Of a DNA stretch of 64,000 bases, positions 26,004-35,316 are shown one piece after another. Origin of the DNA: CAZFLM01 sp964519955 (GTDB taxonomy: Bacteria > Armatimonadota > Chthonomonadetes > Chthonomonadales > CAJBBX01); assembly GCA_964519955.1 (NCBI GenBank), contig CAZFLM010000032.1, forward strand, positions 1 through 64,000, read 5' to 3'. The notes below the pieces were generated by a model. It saw only the letters and a program-made list of their open reading frames with translations. It had not been told where the DNA came from and did not search any database. Both the position numbers and the translations under genes were made by a program. Positions within the stretch are counted from its first letter, which is position 1. Each line of letters starts with the position of its first letter.

Positions 26004-28304
26004 ATGCCCTGTCGTGTCGGCGTGATGCTGCTCCTGCTCGCTTTCGTGCCCAGCGCCCGCGCCCAGACCCCGCCACCGTCCATCTGGGGCCGCGCCATCC
26101 TGAGCCAGCCCTTCGACAAGCAGCCCTTCCACGAAGTGGCAATCCCCGACTGGCTCAACGACCTCACCGGCGTGACCTACTGCTTTTCGGTGATGGCCCA
26201 GGCGGACCGTGAGAAGGCGGCGGCGGCCGGCAGCGAGATCAGCGAGTTGGGCTTCGCCGACCCCCTGTTCGTGTACTACCCGAGCGAGTACCTGAAGCAC
26301 ACCAATCCGGCCGTTCCCGCCGCCGATATCGGCAAGCGGATCGCCGACTACAAGCGGCTGGGCGTTCGCATCCTGGGCGGCGTGCCGCCGGGCCTCATCG
26401 CGGAGGTCTATGCCGCCCACCCCGAGTGGCGATCGATCTCCACCGATACCGCCGTCATACCGAGCGTCGACCTGGCGACGAACCCGGTCGGCGGCGGCCT
26501 CTGCCTGCTCGGACCGTGGGGCGACCGCCTGATCGACATCCTCTGCGAGATCCTGACGAAGTACCCCGATGTCGACGCCTTCACCTTCGACGGGCTGCAC
26601 CACGGCGCCATCTGCTACTGCAAGAGCTGCCGCGATGCCTACCGCCGCGACACCGGCCTCGAGATCCCGAAGGTCGACATGGCCGACCCGGCATTCCGTC
26701 GCCACCTCTACTGGCGCGACCGGCAGCTCGAGGCGCTGGTCGAGCGGATGCAGACCCGGATCAAGGCGATCAAGCCGAAGGTCGCGCTGCTGACCTGGAC
26801 CACGAACGCGGGGCGCTTCGGCCACTTCCTCGATATCCCGCGCAACATGCCTGCCCGCATGAACCTGCTCCTGGACGCGCCGGACCAGGAGTTCTGGATG
26901 GACGAGACCAACCGCGGCAACACCGTCATCCCGGCCTTCGCCAACGCGGTCATCTGGGCGGCGAGCAACCACCGCGTCGCGTTCAGCTCGCCCTACCTGT
27001 TCTCCCACGGCAACCCGTACGGGCCGGACAGCTTCCCCGCGCACGAGGTACTCCGGCGCACCATGCTCGCGCTGACCTACGGGGCGCGGCCCAGCGTCGC
27101 CCTCGCCACCTCCGCGCCGCTGCGCCAGCCCGTGCTCGACGCCCTGAAGGAGGTGCGACGCCGCAAGCCGTGGATCACCAGCGTCACCGACGAGCCCTGG
27201 GCCGCCCTGCTGCTGAGCGACGACACCCGCGTGTTCTACGGCCGCGAGTCGGGCCGCATGGAGGAGCGGTACCTCGCCAACGTGCTCGGGTTCTTCCGCA
27301 CGGGCATCGAGGAGCACCTGCCGGTCACCGTCATCCAGGACTGGAACCTCAACACCGACGACCTCGCGCGCTACAGGGTCCTCATCCTGCCGAACGCCGC
27401 CTGCCTTACCGACGCCCAGGTGGCCGCGATCCGCACGTTCGTCCAGAACGGCGGCGGGCTGGTCGCCACGGTCGACACCTCGCTGTGCGACGAGTACGGA
27501 GAGCTGCGCAAGGATTTCCTCCTCGCCGACCTGTTCGGGGCGCACTGCGCCGGCATTCCGCTCTCGGATGGCGCGAAGGTCGAGCCGCTGGACGTGAACT
27601 TCGCGAAGGGCATCGACGCCAACTACTGGGAGCGGCGCAAGAACGTGTTCCAGCTCCGGCTGGATGCGTCGCCGATCGCCGAGGACGCGCGGCTGCGGGA
27701 GTACCTGGGCGCCGATCCGGTGACGCTGCGTGGCCAGGCCGTCGCGGTGCGCGATGTGGCTCCCGACGCCGCTGCCGCCGCCCACTTCGGCCCCAAGGAC
27801 ACTGGGCAGTACCCGCACCCCGCCATCCTGGCCCGCACGGTGGGCAAGGGCCGCGTGGTCTATATGCCCGCCGCCATCGACGCGGCGTACTACCTCTACT
27901 CCTACCCCTATCAGCGCATCCTGCTGGCGAACGCCGTCCGCTGGGCCGCCGCCGCGCCGCCGCCTATCGCCGTCGAAGCGCCGATGTGCGTCCACGCCAC
28001 GAGCTTCCGGCAGCACGACGCCAAGGGCGACCGCCTCATCGTGCACCTCTTCAATGACGTGAACACGGCCGGCGGCCACGCGAAGCCGGACGAGGACGTG
28101 CCCCTGCGCGAAGAGACGATCCCCATCCATGACATCCGCGTGCGCCTCACGGGGTATGACATAGAGCGGGTGCACCTGGAGCCCGGCGGCACCGCCGCGG
28201 CGGCAGTCCGCCAGGGCGCGGCCACGGTCGTCAGCATCCCGCCACTGGCGATCCACACGATGGTGGTCGCGGAACTGCGCAGGGGAGGACAGGACAAGCG
28301 ATGA
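26004..28304 (+). CDS. Secreted GHL6-like glycoside hydrolase with beta-galactosidase-type trimerisation domain
   Basis: 766 residues, GAGGAGG before the ATG. Signal peptide 1-20 (GVMLLLLAFVPSARAQ). A TIM-barrel-like domain spans ~30-400, with VDAFTFDGLHHGAICYCKSC, WMDETNRGN and a YCFSVMAQ strand. Residues ~405-570 look like the class-I-glutamine-amidotransferase-like domain of family 42 beta-galactosidases (VLILPNAACLTDAQ, VQNGGGLVATVDTS, GKGRVVYMPAAID). A C-terminal beta domain follows. The arrangement matches hypothetical glycosyl hydrolase 6-like proteins, often grouped with alpha-fucosidase relatives; activity is not proven. Translationally coupled (ATGA) to the propeller gene. Confidence 0.75.
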   Translation: MPCRVGVMLLLLAFVPSARAQTPPPSIWGRAILSQPFDKQPFHEVAIPDWLNDLTGVTYCFSVMAQADREKAAAAGSEISELGFADPLFVYYPSEYLKHTNPAVPAADIGKRIADYKRLGVRILGGVPPGLIAEVYAAHPEWRSISTDTAVIPSVDLATNPVGGGLCLLGPWGDRLIDILCEILTKYPDVDAFTFDGLHHGAICYCKSCRDAYRRDTGLEIPKVDMADPAFRRHLYWRDRQLEALVERMQTRIKAIKPKVALLTWTTNAGRFGHFLDIPRNMPARMNLLLDAPDQEFWMDETNRGNTVIPAFANAVIWAASNHRVAFSSPYLFSHGNPYGPDSFPAHEVLRRTMLALTYGARPSVALATSAPLRQPVLDALKEVRRRKPWITSVTDEPWAALLLSDDTRVFYGRESGRMEERYLANVLGFFRTGIEEHLPVTVIQDWNLNTDDLARYRVLILPNAACLTDAQVAAIRTFVQNGGGLVATVDTSLCDEYGELRKDFLLADLFGAHCAGIPLSDGAKVEPLDVNFAKGIDANYWERRKNVFQLRLDASPIAEDARLREYLGADPVTLRGQAVAVRDVAPDAAAAAHFGPKDTGQYPHPAILARTVGKGRVVYMPAAIDAAYYLYSYPYQRILLANAVRWAAAAPPPIAVEAPMCVHATSFRQHDAKGDRLIVHLFNDVNTAGGHAKPDEDVPLREETIPIHDIRVRLTGYDIERVHLEPGGTAAAAVRQGAATVVSIPPLAIHTMVVAELRRGGQDKR

Positions 28305-29602
28305 GCAAGTCGAGGCTCCGATGGGCGGTGGCGGCGGCTCTCTTGCTGAGCGCGGCAGCGAGCATGGCGCAGACCCCGCGCGCCGACTGGCCACACTGGC
28401 GCGGGCCGGACCGCAACGGCACGACGCCGGAGCTGTCCGGCTACGACGCGAAGGCGTGGCCGCCGGGCGACCCGCTGTGGACGCGCACGCTGCCCGGCAC
28501 GGGCGAGACCTCACCGATCGTCGCCGAGGGCAAGCTCTTCACGATGGCCTGGGCGAACGCGAAGGACACGGTCTACTGCCTCGACGCGCGCACCGGCAAG
28601 GACCTGTGGCAGCAGAGCTACGCCGCGCGCGACCGGGGCCGCCACGCCGAGGGCGACCTGCCGCTCTACTCGCCCGGGCCCATCTCGACACCCGAGTTCG
28701 ACGCGGAGACCGGCTACCTCTACACGCTGGGCGTCGATGGGGAGCTGGCCTGCTGGAACACGCGGAAGGGCGGCGCGAGGGTGTGGGGCCTCAACCTCTA
28801 CGACGCCTTCAACGCGCCGCAGCGGCCGGACACGGGCAGCGGCGTGCGCGACTACGGCTACACGACCGCGCCGCTCGTCCTGGGCAAGTGGGTGGTCGTC
28901 GAAGTTGGCGCTTCGGCGGGCCACGTGATGGCATTCGACAAGCGCACGGGCGGCTCGCCGGTGGGTACGCCTGCGTGGCGCTCGGCCAACACGGACAACG
29001 CGGGCCACTCCGGCGGACTCATTCCCGTCACGCTGCAGGGAGTCCCGTGCGTGGCGGCGCTGGCGGAGATGCGGCTGGTCGTCCTCCGCACGGATGCCGG
29101 CCACGAGGGCCAGCTCTACACGCAGTACCCCTACGTGCCGCGCATGGCCGCCAACGTGGTGACCCCGGCGATCTGGCAGGACCTGGCGGTGCTCTCGACC
29201 CACTTCGGCCCCGAGGACGCCCTCGTGAAGCTGGCGCCCGGCACCGCGGTGAAGAAGCAGACGCCGCCGCACAGCGAGGTCGGCACGCCGGTCTTCGCGG
29301 ACGGCCGCCTCTACCGGGGCAGCGGCTACCTGGAGTGCTGGGAGATGGCCGAGGGCAAGGGGGCGATGCTCTGGCGCGGAGGCAACTGCGGCAACGAGGC
29401 GACGCTCATCCTAACGGGCGACAAGCGCCTGATCGCGTGGGGCGCGGGCCGGCTGGCGCTGTACTCCGCCGCCGACGGCGCCCGCCTGGCCGAGAAGCCC
29501 GACCAGCGCACCGGCTACCCGCACATCGCCCTCGCCCAGGGCCTGCTCTACACCAAGACGAACCAGGGCCTGCTGCAATGCTTCGGGCTGGCCGGGAAGT
29601 AG
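28301..29602 (+). CDS. Secreted PQQ-like beta-propeller protein
   Basis: 433 residues; the start overlaps the upstream stop by 4 bp (ATGA). Signal peptide 1-23 (AVAAALLLSAAASMAQ). The mature N terminus WPHWRGPDRNGT is the usual start of PQQ-like/WD quinoprotein repeat proteins. Blades of the form VYCLDARTGKDLW, ACWNTRKGGARVW and VMAFDKRTGG recur through the chain. No heme motif is present. These propellers are abundant in Planctomycetota and Armatimonadota and may be dehydrogenase-like or act as binding scaffolds. Coupling to the GH-like gene suggests they are made together and may work on the same substrate. Confidence 0.88.
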   Translation: MSKSRLRWAVAAALLLSAAASMAQTPRADWPHWRGPDRNGTTPELSGYDAKAWPPGDPLWTRTLPGTGETSPIVAEGKLFTMAWANAKDTVYCLDARTGKDLWQQSYAARDRGRHAEGDLPLYSPGPISTPEFDAETGYLYTLGVDGELACWNTRKGGARVWGLNLYDAFNAPQRPDTGSGVRDYGYTTAPLVLGKWVVVEVGASAGHVMAFDKRTGGSPVGTPAWRSANTDNAGHSGGLIPVTLQGVPCVAALAEMRLVVLRTDAGHEGQLYTQYPYVPRMAANVVTPAIWQDLAVLSTHFGPEDALVKLAPGTAVKKQTPPHSEVGTPVFADGRLYRGSGYLECWEMAEGKGAMLWRGGNCGNEATLILTGDKRLIAWGAGRLALYSAADGARLAEKPDQRTGYPHIALAQGLLYTKTNQGLLQCFGLAGK

Positions 29603-29617
29603 CGCAGAGCGCTGCGC

Positions 29618-30520
29618 CTACCGCTCCCGTGACGCCGCGTCACCATCCGCCGCCCGCAGCAGCACCTCCGCCTCGCCGCCCGGCGCCCCACCGGCCGCTC
29701 GGAGAAGCGTCTCGGCCTCCGGAGCAGCAGCGGGCCGCAGCAGCCTGCCGTGAGCACGCTCCTCTTCGGCGCGCTGCTGCAGGGCGGGGAGGCACTGGAG
29801 CGCCGCTTCGCGGATGGCCTTCTCGCCCTGCGTGCGTGCCGGGCCATCGGCCAGGGCCTGCACGACGGGCAGCGCCGCGGCGTCGCCGACCTGCTCCAGC
29901 GCCTGCAGGATGGCCACGCGGAGAGTGACCGGTTTGCCCCGAGCGGGACGGAACACGCCGAGCACATCCTTGTAGAGCGGGTTCTCGACACGGCGCCGCA
30001 GGATGCCCAGAAGCCTCGCCTGGTGCGCCTCACTGAGGAGGCCGCGGTCGCTGGCCCTCACGCGCGGCAGCAGGTCGATCAGACCGTCGACGACCAGGCG
30101 GCGTACTGCGGGGGTATCGATGTGGTAGGCGCCGATGAGGTTGGGAAGCGCGGCAACATCCTGCGCCTCGGCGAGTCGTCGGGCGCTGGCGAGCAGCGCG
30201 TCCCGCTTTCCTCGCCGGCGGTAGTGGAGGATGGACAGAGGCACCGCCATCACGGCGGGCAGGCCGAAGAGCAGCAGCGCCACCGCGGCAATGCTGCCCA
30301 GCCAGTGCTGTGCGACGCCGATGACGCCACCGCCGATGAGCGTCATCACGACGATCGTCGCGACGAAGCGCCGCCAGAAGCGCCTGGCCTCGGCGTCAAG
30401 CTCCGCGGCGGCCTCCTCGAACGCGGTCGCGGCGGGTTCCGTCTCGGCGACGGCGAGCGTCTCGGGAAGGAGCCTCTCCTCGCCTGCCGCGTCGCTTAGC
30501 CCAAGCGCCTGCTCCGCCAT
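29618..30520 (-). CDS. Membrane protein with HEAT-like helical repeats
   Basis: 300 residues from ATG 30520, GAGGGGA 6 bases upstream. After an acidic N-terminal segment (residues 1-50, cytoplasmic) two membrane helices occur (FVATIVVMTLIGGGVIGV; IAAVALLLFGLPAVMAVPLSI). The remaining ~200 residues are helical repeats of HEAT or armadillo style (DVAALPNLIGAYHIDTPAVRRLVVDGLIDLLP; AILQALEQVGDAAALPVVQALADG). The tail repeats LLRAA-GGxxxGEAE. Likely a protein-interaction scaffold on the inner membrane; function unknown. Lies 96 bases downstream of the ABC permease on the same strand. Confidence 0.65.
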   Translation of the reverse strand: MAEQALGLSDAAGEERLLPETLAVAETEPAATAFEEAAAELDAEARRFWRRFVATIVVMTLIGGGVIGVAQHWLGSIAAVALLLFGLPAVMAVPLSILHYRRRGKRDALLASARRLAEAQDVAALPNLIGAYHIDTPAVRRLVVDGLIDLLPRVRASDRGLLSEAHQARLLGILRRRVENPLYKDVLGVFRPARGKPVTLRVAILQALEQVGDAAALPVVQALADGPARTQGEKAIREAALQCLPALQQRAEEERAHGRLLRPAAAPEAETLLRAAGGAPGGEAEVLLRAADGDAASRER

Positions 30521-30616
30521 CGTCGATCCCCTCGCCAGTCGAACGGCCGGGCGCACCCGCCACGTGGTGCCCAATGGAGGGTGGCGCTCCGTCGGCACCG
30601 CGCGCCGCCCAACCGA

Positions 30617-31729
30617 TCAATCCCAGCGGAAGAACCGGGCCGCCACGATCAGGCCGCCCACCAGCCAGACCGCAACGATCGCCACGTCCAATGCTATCGG
30701 ATGGGCGGCCGGCGCGGCGAGGGTCACCTGGCGCAGGGCGTCGCACAGGTAGGTCGTCGGGATGGCGGCGGTGACGGGCCGCAGGTAGTTCGGGATGAGT
30801 TCCAGCGGGAAGAAGATCCCCGAGAGGAACATCATCGGCATGTTCACCACCTGCACCAGCGCCACGCAGCTCTCCTGCGTCTTCGCGATCCCACTCAGGA
30901 TAGCACCCAGCGCGATGAACATCAAGGTGCCGATGGCGACGATACCGAAGACCGAGAACCACGAGCCTGCCACGCGGAACCCGTAGAGCATCGACGCGAG
31001 ACCGACCAGCAGCGTCGTCTGGACGAGCGCGATGAGCAGGCGCTGCGTCACCTGGCTGCCCACGAACGCCGGGCGAGTGAGCGGCGTGGCGCGCAGGCGC
31101 TTCAGGATGCCGCGCTCGCGCATCGTGACCAGCGGGATGGCCGTGAATAGGCCGAGCTGCATGATGGTCATCGCGAGGATGCCGGGCAGGATGAAGTCGA
31201 TGCCCCGCTGCTTCCGGCGCGGCTCGCCGGGCTGCTCCACCTTCTCCTCGATCGGGTTCAGCAGCGTCGGGCTGGCGCTGAGGCCCTTGTCCGCTGCGGC
31301 CAGCACGTTGCGGATGATGCTCACCGCCACGCCGGCCATCTGCGGCTGCGACTGATCGGCATAGATCCGGATGTCCGCCTGACGGCCGGCGTGGATGGTG
31401 TCCGCGAAGTCGGCCGGGAAGACGACCACGGCCCGGCGCTTGCCCGCGCGCAGCTTCGCCAGCTCGTGCTCGACCGTGCCCGACGACGCCTCCAGCGCGG
31501 ACACCTTCGTGCGCAGGATCTCCGGCACCCAGGCGACGTCCGGCGGCAGGTTGGCAGGCGCGACGACGCCGATGGGCACCTTGACGGAGCCCTCCTCGCC
31601 GGCCTTGCCGAAGATCGCGCCGAAGATGACAACCAGGAAGAGCGGGAAGAACAGGCTCCAGAACAGGCCCGCCCGGTCGCGAACGAAGGACTTCAGCCCG
31701 GCAATGGTCAGTGTCGTGTAGCCCCTCAT
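30617..31729 (-). CDS. ABC-2-type transporter permease
   Basis: 370 residues; ATG 31729 overlaps the ATPase stop (ATGA). One membrane helix near residues 22-42 (LFWSLFFPLFLVVIFGAIFG), then a large extracytoplasmic domain of ~130 residues, then five helices in the C-terminal half (FILPGILAMTIMQLGLFTAI; LMFIALGAILSGI; VNMPMMFLSGIFFPLELIPN). The LSGIFFPLxxIP signature is typical of ABC-2 exporters of the YhhJ/drug type. With the preceding ATPase it forms an exporter of unknown cargo, possibly drugs, lipids or polysaccharide. Confidence 0.93.
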   Translation of the reverse strand: MRGYTTLTIAGLKSFVRDRAGLFWSLFFPLFLVVIFGAIFGKAGEEGSVKVPIGVVAPANLPPDVAWVPEILRTKVSALEASSGTVEHELAKLRAGKRRAVVVFPADFADTIHAGRQADIRIYADQSQPQMAGVAVSIIRNVLAAADKGLSASPTLLNPIEEKVEQPGEPRRKQRGIDFILPGILAMTIMQLGLFTAIPLVTMRERGILKRLRATPLTRPAFVGSQVTQRLLIALVQTTLLVGLASMLYGFRVAGSWFSVFGIVAIGTLMFIALGAILSGIAKTQESCVALVQVVNMPMMFLSGIFFPLELIPNYLRPVTAAIPTTYLCDALRQVTLAAPAAHPIALDVAIVAVWLVGGLIVAARFFRWD

Positions 31730-32640
31730 TCGCGGATCCTCCGTCCCGTGAGCCTCAGGAACACATCCTCCAGCGTGGCCGTGCGCAGCCGCACCTCGCC
31801 CAGCGCGATGCCGCGGGTCTGCGAGCGCTCCAGCAGCGCGCCCAGCGTCGTCGTCACCGCGTCCGAGTAGAGCACGAAGCGCCCGTCCTCCGCCGCGCAC
31901 CGCACGGCGCCGGGCAGGTCGGCGAAGTCGGCGGGCGCCGCGCCATCCGCCACGTCGAACTCGATGGCGCGCTCGGCGAACTCCGCCTTGATGAGCCGCT
32001 CGGGGCTGTCCAGCGCGAGGATGCGACCGTGGTCCATGATCGCCACGCGGTCGCAGAGGCGCTCGGCCTCCTCCATATAGTGCGTGGTGAGCAGCACGGT
32101 CTTGCCCGTATCGCGCATGCCGGAGATGACGTCCCACAGCCCGCGCCGCGCCTGCGGGTCGAGGCCGGTGGTCGGCTCGTCCAGGAACACGATGGCGGGG
32201 TCGTTCACCAGCGCCAGGGCCACCGAGAGCCGCTGCTGCTGGCCGCCGGACAGCGTGTCGACCGGCGCGTTACGCTTGTCGGCGAGGTCGAGGCGCTGCA
32301 GCAGCTCGTCCGCCGGGGTCGCCTTCGCGTAGAAGCTGCCGAACAGGTCCAGCAGCTCGCGCGGCGTCAGCTTCTGCATCAGCGTGACGGTCTGGAGCGC
32401 GATGCCCAGCCGCTCCTTCACGCGGGCCGGCTCGCGCCGCACGTCGAAGCCGAGGATCTCGACGCTGCCGGAGTCCGCGGTGCGGAGCCCCTCGAGGATC
32501 TCGACGGTCGTCGTCTTCCCAGCGCCGTTCGGCCCCAGGATGCCGAAGACCTCGCCCTCGTTCACCTCGAAGCTGACGCCGTCGACGGCGCGAGCCTCGC
32601 CATACACCTTCACCAGCTCGTGAACCCGTATCGCCGCCAT
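31726..32640 (-). CDS. ABC transporter ATP-binding protein (ABC-2 exporter)
   Basis: 304 residues from ATG 32640 with GAGGTG upstream. Walker A GPNGAGKT (36-43), ABC signature LSGGQQQR (from 130), Walker B VFLDEP with D154/E155, D-loop GLDP and switch His in LLTTHYMEEAE are all intact. The C-terminal ~85 residues form the DrrA/CcmA-type regulatory tail. It powers the permease encoded immediately downstream with a 4-bp overlap. Cytoplasmic face of the membrane. Confidence 0.96.
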   Translation of the reverse strand: MAAIRVHELVKVYGEARAVDGVSFEVNEGEVFGILGPNGAGKTTTVEILEGLRTADSGSVEILGFDVRREPARVKERLGIALQTVTLMQKLTPRELLDLFGSFYAKATPADELLQRLDLADKRNAPVDTLSGGQQQRLSVALALVNDPAIVFLDEPTTGLDPQARRGLWDVISGMRDTGKTVLLTTHYMEEAERLCDRVAIMDHGRILALDSPERLIKAEFAERAIEFDVADGAAPADFADLPGAVRCAAEDGRFVLYSDAVTTTLGALLERSQTRGIALGEVRLRTATLEDVFLRLTGRRIRE

Positions 32641-32740
32641 GGTCACCTCGCGTGGGCAGATGGGCGGCCTGCGCCGCCGCATGGCTTACGGGCACGGCGC
32701 AGCAGGGGTTTCGGAGCCGGCAGTGTGAAGGAGGTCGCAC

Positions 32741-33361
32741 TCACGCCCCGGCCTGCGCAACGAAGCGGCAGGCCAGGACGTCCTCCGCACAGGGCTGCAG
32801 CATTGCGATGCACTCGCCGGGATCGGAGCACTCCAGCCACTGCCGCTGCCGGTCAGGCGGGAGCACGCAGGGCATCCGGCCATGGACCCGGCCGACGAAG
32901 CGGTTCGCGGGCACGGTGACCATGGTGCACGTGCGGAGCAGGTCGCCGTCCGGGGTCTCCCAGGTGTCCCAGATCCCGGCCAGCGCCATCGGTCCGCCCG
33001 AAGCCAGCTCGAACCGCATCAGCCCGCGCCGGCCGTCCGGCATGCGGCAGCGCTCGTAGAACGCATCGATCACGATGAGGCAGCGCCGGAAGAGGAACGC
33101 GGCCCGGTACGACGGCCGGTCCAGCAGGCCGTCGGAGCGGGCGTTCACGAGCTGGTTCCCGAAGCCTGCCGTGCGCGCCGTGGCAGGCACCAGACCCCAG
33201 CGTGCGGAGGTCAGGCGGTCCGGAGCCTCGTTCAGCACCACCGGCACGTACCCGCCGGGCCCAGCGTCTATCGCGGCGTCATCGTCCCATTCGGACGCGC
33301 ACAGACCGCAAGCCAGCGCCAGGGCCTCGCCGGACGACTCGATGCAGACCAGTTTGCACAT
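32741..33361 (-). CDS. SRAP (YedK/HMCES-like) abasic-site-processing protein
   Basis: 206 residues starting MC, so Cys2 becomes the N-terminal catalytic cysteine after Met removal. The family motifs are present: N73-A-R-S76 (usual NARSE/NARAE), FYE with E103 (usual GFYEW) and H160-GRMP (usual HxRMP). The usual MCGR start is MCKL here and the DGFYEW block is DAFYER, so it is a divergent member. SRAP proteins form a thiazolidine crosslink with abasic sites in single-stranded DNA and protect replication forks. The gene is isolated; no SOS polymerase gene is adjacent. Confidence 0.9.
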   Translation of the reverse strand: MCKLVCIESSGEALALACGLCASEWDDDAAIDAGPGGYVPVVLNEAPDRLTSARWGLVPATARTAGFGNQLVNARSDGLLDRPSYRAAFLFRRCLIVIDAFYERCRMPDGRRGLMRFELASGGPMALAGIWDTWETPDGDLLRTCTMVTVPANRFVGRVHGRMPCVLPPDRQRQWLECSDPGECIAMLQPCAEDVLACRFVAQAGA

Positions 33362-33483
33362 GCGCTGCCACCCCAGGGCGGGCCTCGAAGTCGGCCCCAC
33401 GATGCTTGGCCTACGGCGGCGCAGCGCTGCGGGTTTCGCAGGGGGCGGTGCAGAGGCGCGCGGGGACGAGTAGCCAGGGGCAG

Positions 33484-33509
33484 ACGGGCCGGCGCGGATG
33501 CCGGCCCGT
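33484..33509 (-). terminator. Hairpin after the tandem-paralogue operon
   Basis: A perfect 10-bp stem ACGGGCCGGC/GCCGGCCCGT with a 6-base loop starts 6 bases beyond the stop of the last paralogue on the minus strand. No T tract follows, so a bidirectional or factor-assisted terminator is the best guess. Confidence 0.5.
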
Positions 33510-33515
33510 TCCGTC

Positions 33516-35291
33516 CTACCTCCGCGCCGCCTTGCCGTCAGCCGGCGGCTCCTGGCCTGGCGGGTAGAGCAGCGGCGCGTCCGTGAAGCCGAGCCCAGTG
33601 AGGGGCTTGCCATCCGCATCCAGCACGCGGAACTCCACCCGGCGCACGCGCGGCTGGCCCTCTTCCGGCAGCTTCACCCGGATCGTCAGGTACCGCGCCG
33701 TGCCCGCGTCCAGCGCCTGGCTGATGGGGCTCGGCGGGAGCTGCCGAAGCGCCGCGATCACCGGCGGCGTCAGGGCCAATCCGCTGTCGGTCATCGCCTG
33801 CCGCCACAGGCCCGGAGACTTGTGCAGCAGCGTCAGCATCGCCTGCGCGCCGATGATGGCGTTCACCATCGGGTACTGCCGCTGCAGCGTGAGCAACTGC
33901 TTCGGCGTAAGCGAGGCCGCCATCAGCGCCAGGTCCTCCATCGGCAGGAACTGGCCGGGTGCGTAGTGCGCCCGCAGCTTCGCGAGAAACTCGTTCGGGA
34001 TCGGCGGGTCCTCCAGCGGCCACACGATGGTCGTGCACAGCAAGACCCCGTCGTGCCACTTCGACATCACGGGCACCACCGCCAGCGCGTGAGATAACAC
34101 ATACCGCAGAGGGAAGCCTGTGAACCGGTAACCAGGCTCTTGGCTGCACTCCTGCGGCAGACGAACGAACAGGGGCACCGCCACCCCAAGAGCAATGCGC
34201 TCAAAGGAGCGCTGCAGGCCCCTCAGCGGCGTGCGTCGCTCACCGTCCTCGTCAGTCTGCGGCGCCGCCCCTTGCACCTCCGCGGGGATGGGCTGTCCGG
34301 CACGCGGGTCGTCGCCCGTGTCGCCGTCCATCAGCCAGGCAGCCGCGAACGCCGCCCAGTACTTCCGGTACGGCAGGCCGGCGGCAACCAGCCGATGGCC
34401 CGTCGGACTACTGGTGATCGCGCCGCGTTCGTCCACCGTGACGTGTCGGACCTCCAGCGCTGGCAGGCCGGACTCCCAGGTGTAGGGCCTGAACCAGATG
34501 CATGCCGGCTCTGGCAGCGGCTCATGGGTACCGTCCGGGAGCACCCTAAGCGTTTGGTTGCTGTACCTCCCCCACAACTCATGTGCCACCTCCTGCGTTT
34601 CCGGCGCCAACCTCGACACCGAGAGGTCCGCACAACCACCACGCAGAAGCGCCTCCAACTGAGCCGGAGTTGCCCCGTCGTGGAGGATGCGCATGTACTT
34701 GAACAGCTCATCGGCCGGTGGCGTTGAGTACCTAGGCACATCCTCGGCGTACACGTCCTTCAGCGCCGCTTGCTGTTCCGCGGGCGTGCCCACCGAAGCC
34801 TGCAGGAGCAGCTTGACCTCGCGAACCCACTCCGTCCACACGAACGAGCGGAGCCGTTCCCGCGTCGCCAACGCCTCCGGCGTCATCGCGAGCCGATACG
34901 CGTAGCTCCCGGCGCTGCCGCTGCGCTTCCATGCCCACTCGCCCTTCTTGTAGCTCACCAGCGACCACAGCGAGTTCAGCACGTCGCCCAGAGGCATCTG
35001 CTTGCAGAACGCGGCGACCGGCACCTCCGCCGTGCCGTCCTTCGTGCCGCACCCGACCTGCACGCCCGTCTGCGACTTCAGAGACGCCAGCACCTCCTCC
35101 AGCGTCGCGTGCAGCACGTGCAGGTCCACCGGCTTCGCCAGCCGCGCGTCGTCGGCCTTCATCTGCGCGGTGATGTTCTCGGGAGGGGGCGGGTCCGGGC
35201 GCGCCTGGCCCAAGCACGCACCCGGCAACAACCAGCAAGCCACTGCAGAGAGCAGTGCCATACCCACAGATGAGCGGTATCGACGCAGCAT
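33516..35291 (-). CDS. Secreted protein of unknown family, tandem paralogue A (STN-like N terminus)
   Basis: 591 residues from ATG 35291 with GGAGGAG upstream. Signal peptide 1-29 (MALLSAVACWLLPGACLGQ). After a PDPPPPENITAQMKADD segment, residues ~50-75 (DLHVLHATLEEVLASLKSQT) resemble the STN (secretin/TonB short N-terminal) fold. The remainder is helical and Leu/Pro-rich with no motif I recognise. It is a paralogue of the gene directly upstream; the C-terminal stretch coded by 33657-34052 shows no difference from its partner, while the middle has diverged strongly. An envelope role is inferred from the signal peptide and STN-like segment only. Confidence 0.7.
   Translation of the reverse strand: MLRRYRSSVGMALLSAVACWLLPGACLGQARPDPPPPENITAQMKADDARLAKPVDLHVLHATLEEVLASLKSQTGVQVGCGTKDGTAEVPVAAFCKQMPLGDVLNSLWSLVSYKKGEWAWKRSGSAGSYAYRLAMTPEALATRERLRSFVWTEWVREVKLLLQASVGTPAEQQAALKDVYAEDVPRYSTPPADELFKYMRILHDGATPAQLEALLRGGCADLSVSRLAPETQEVAHELWGRYSNQTLRVLPDGTHEPLPEPACIWFRPYTWESGLPALEVRHVTVDERGAITSSPTGHRLVAAGLPYRKYWAAFAAAWLMDGDTGDDPRAGQPIPAEVQGAAPQTDEDGERRTPLRGLQRSFERIALGVAVPLFVRLPQECSQEPGYRFTGFPLRYVLSHALAVVPVMSKWHDGVLLCTTIVWPLEDPPIPNEFLAKLRAHYAPGQFLPMEDLALMAASLTPKQLLTLQRQYPMVNAIIGAQAMLTLLHKSPGLWRQAMTDSGLALTPPVIAALRQLPPSPISQALDAGTARYLTIRVKLPEEGQPRVRRVEFRVLDADGKPLTGLGFTDAPLLYPPGQEPPADGKAARR
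33657..34052. repeat. 396-bp direct repeat, copy in paralogue A
   Basis: Read line by line, this block matches 35461-35856 with no difference I can find, at a constant offset of 1804 bases. Flanking coding sequence on both sides differs, sharply so toward the middle of the gene. It marks a recent duplication or gene conversion. Confidence 0.92.
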
Positions 35292-35316
35292 GGGCTCCTC
35301 CGGGGCAGCTCGTGGC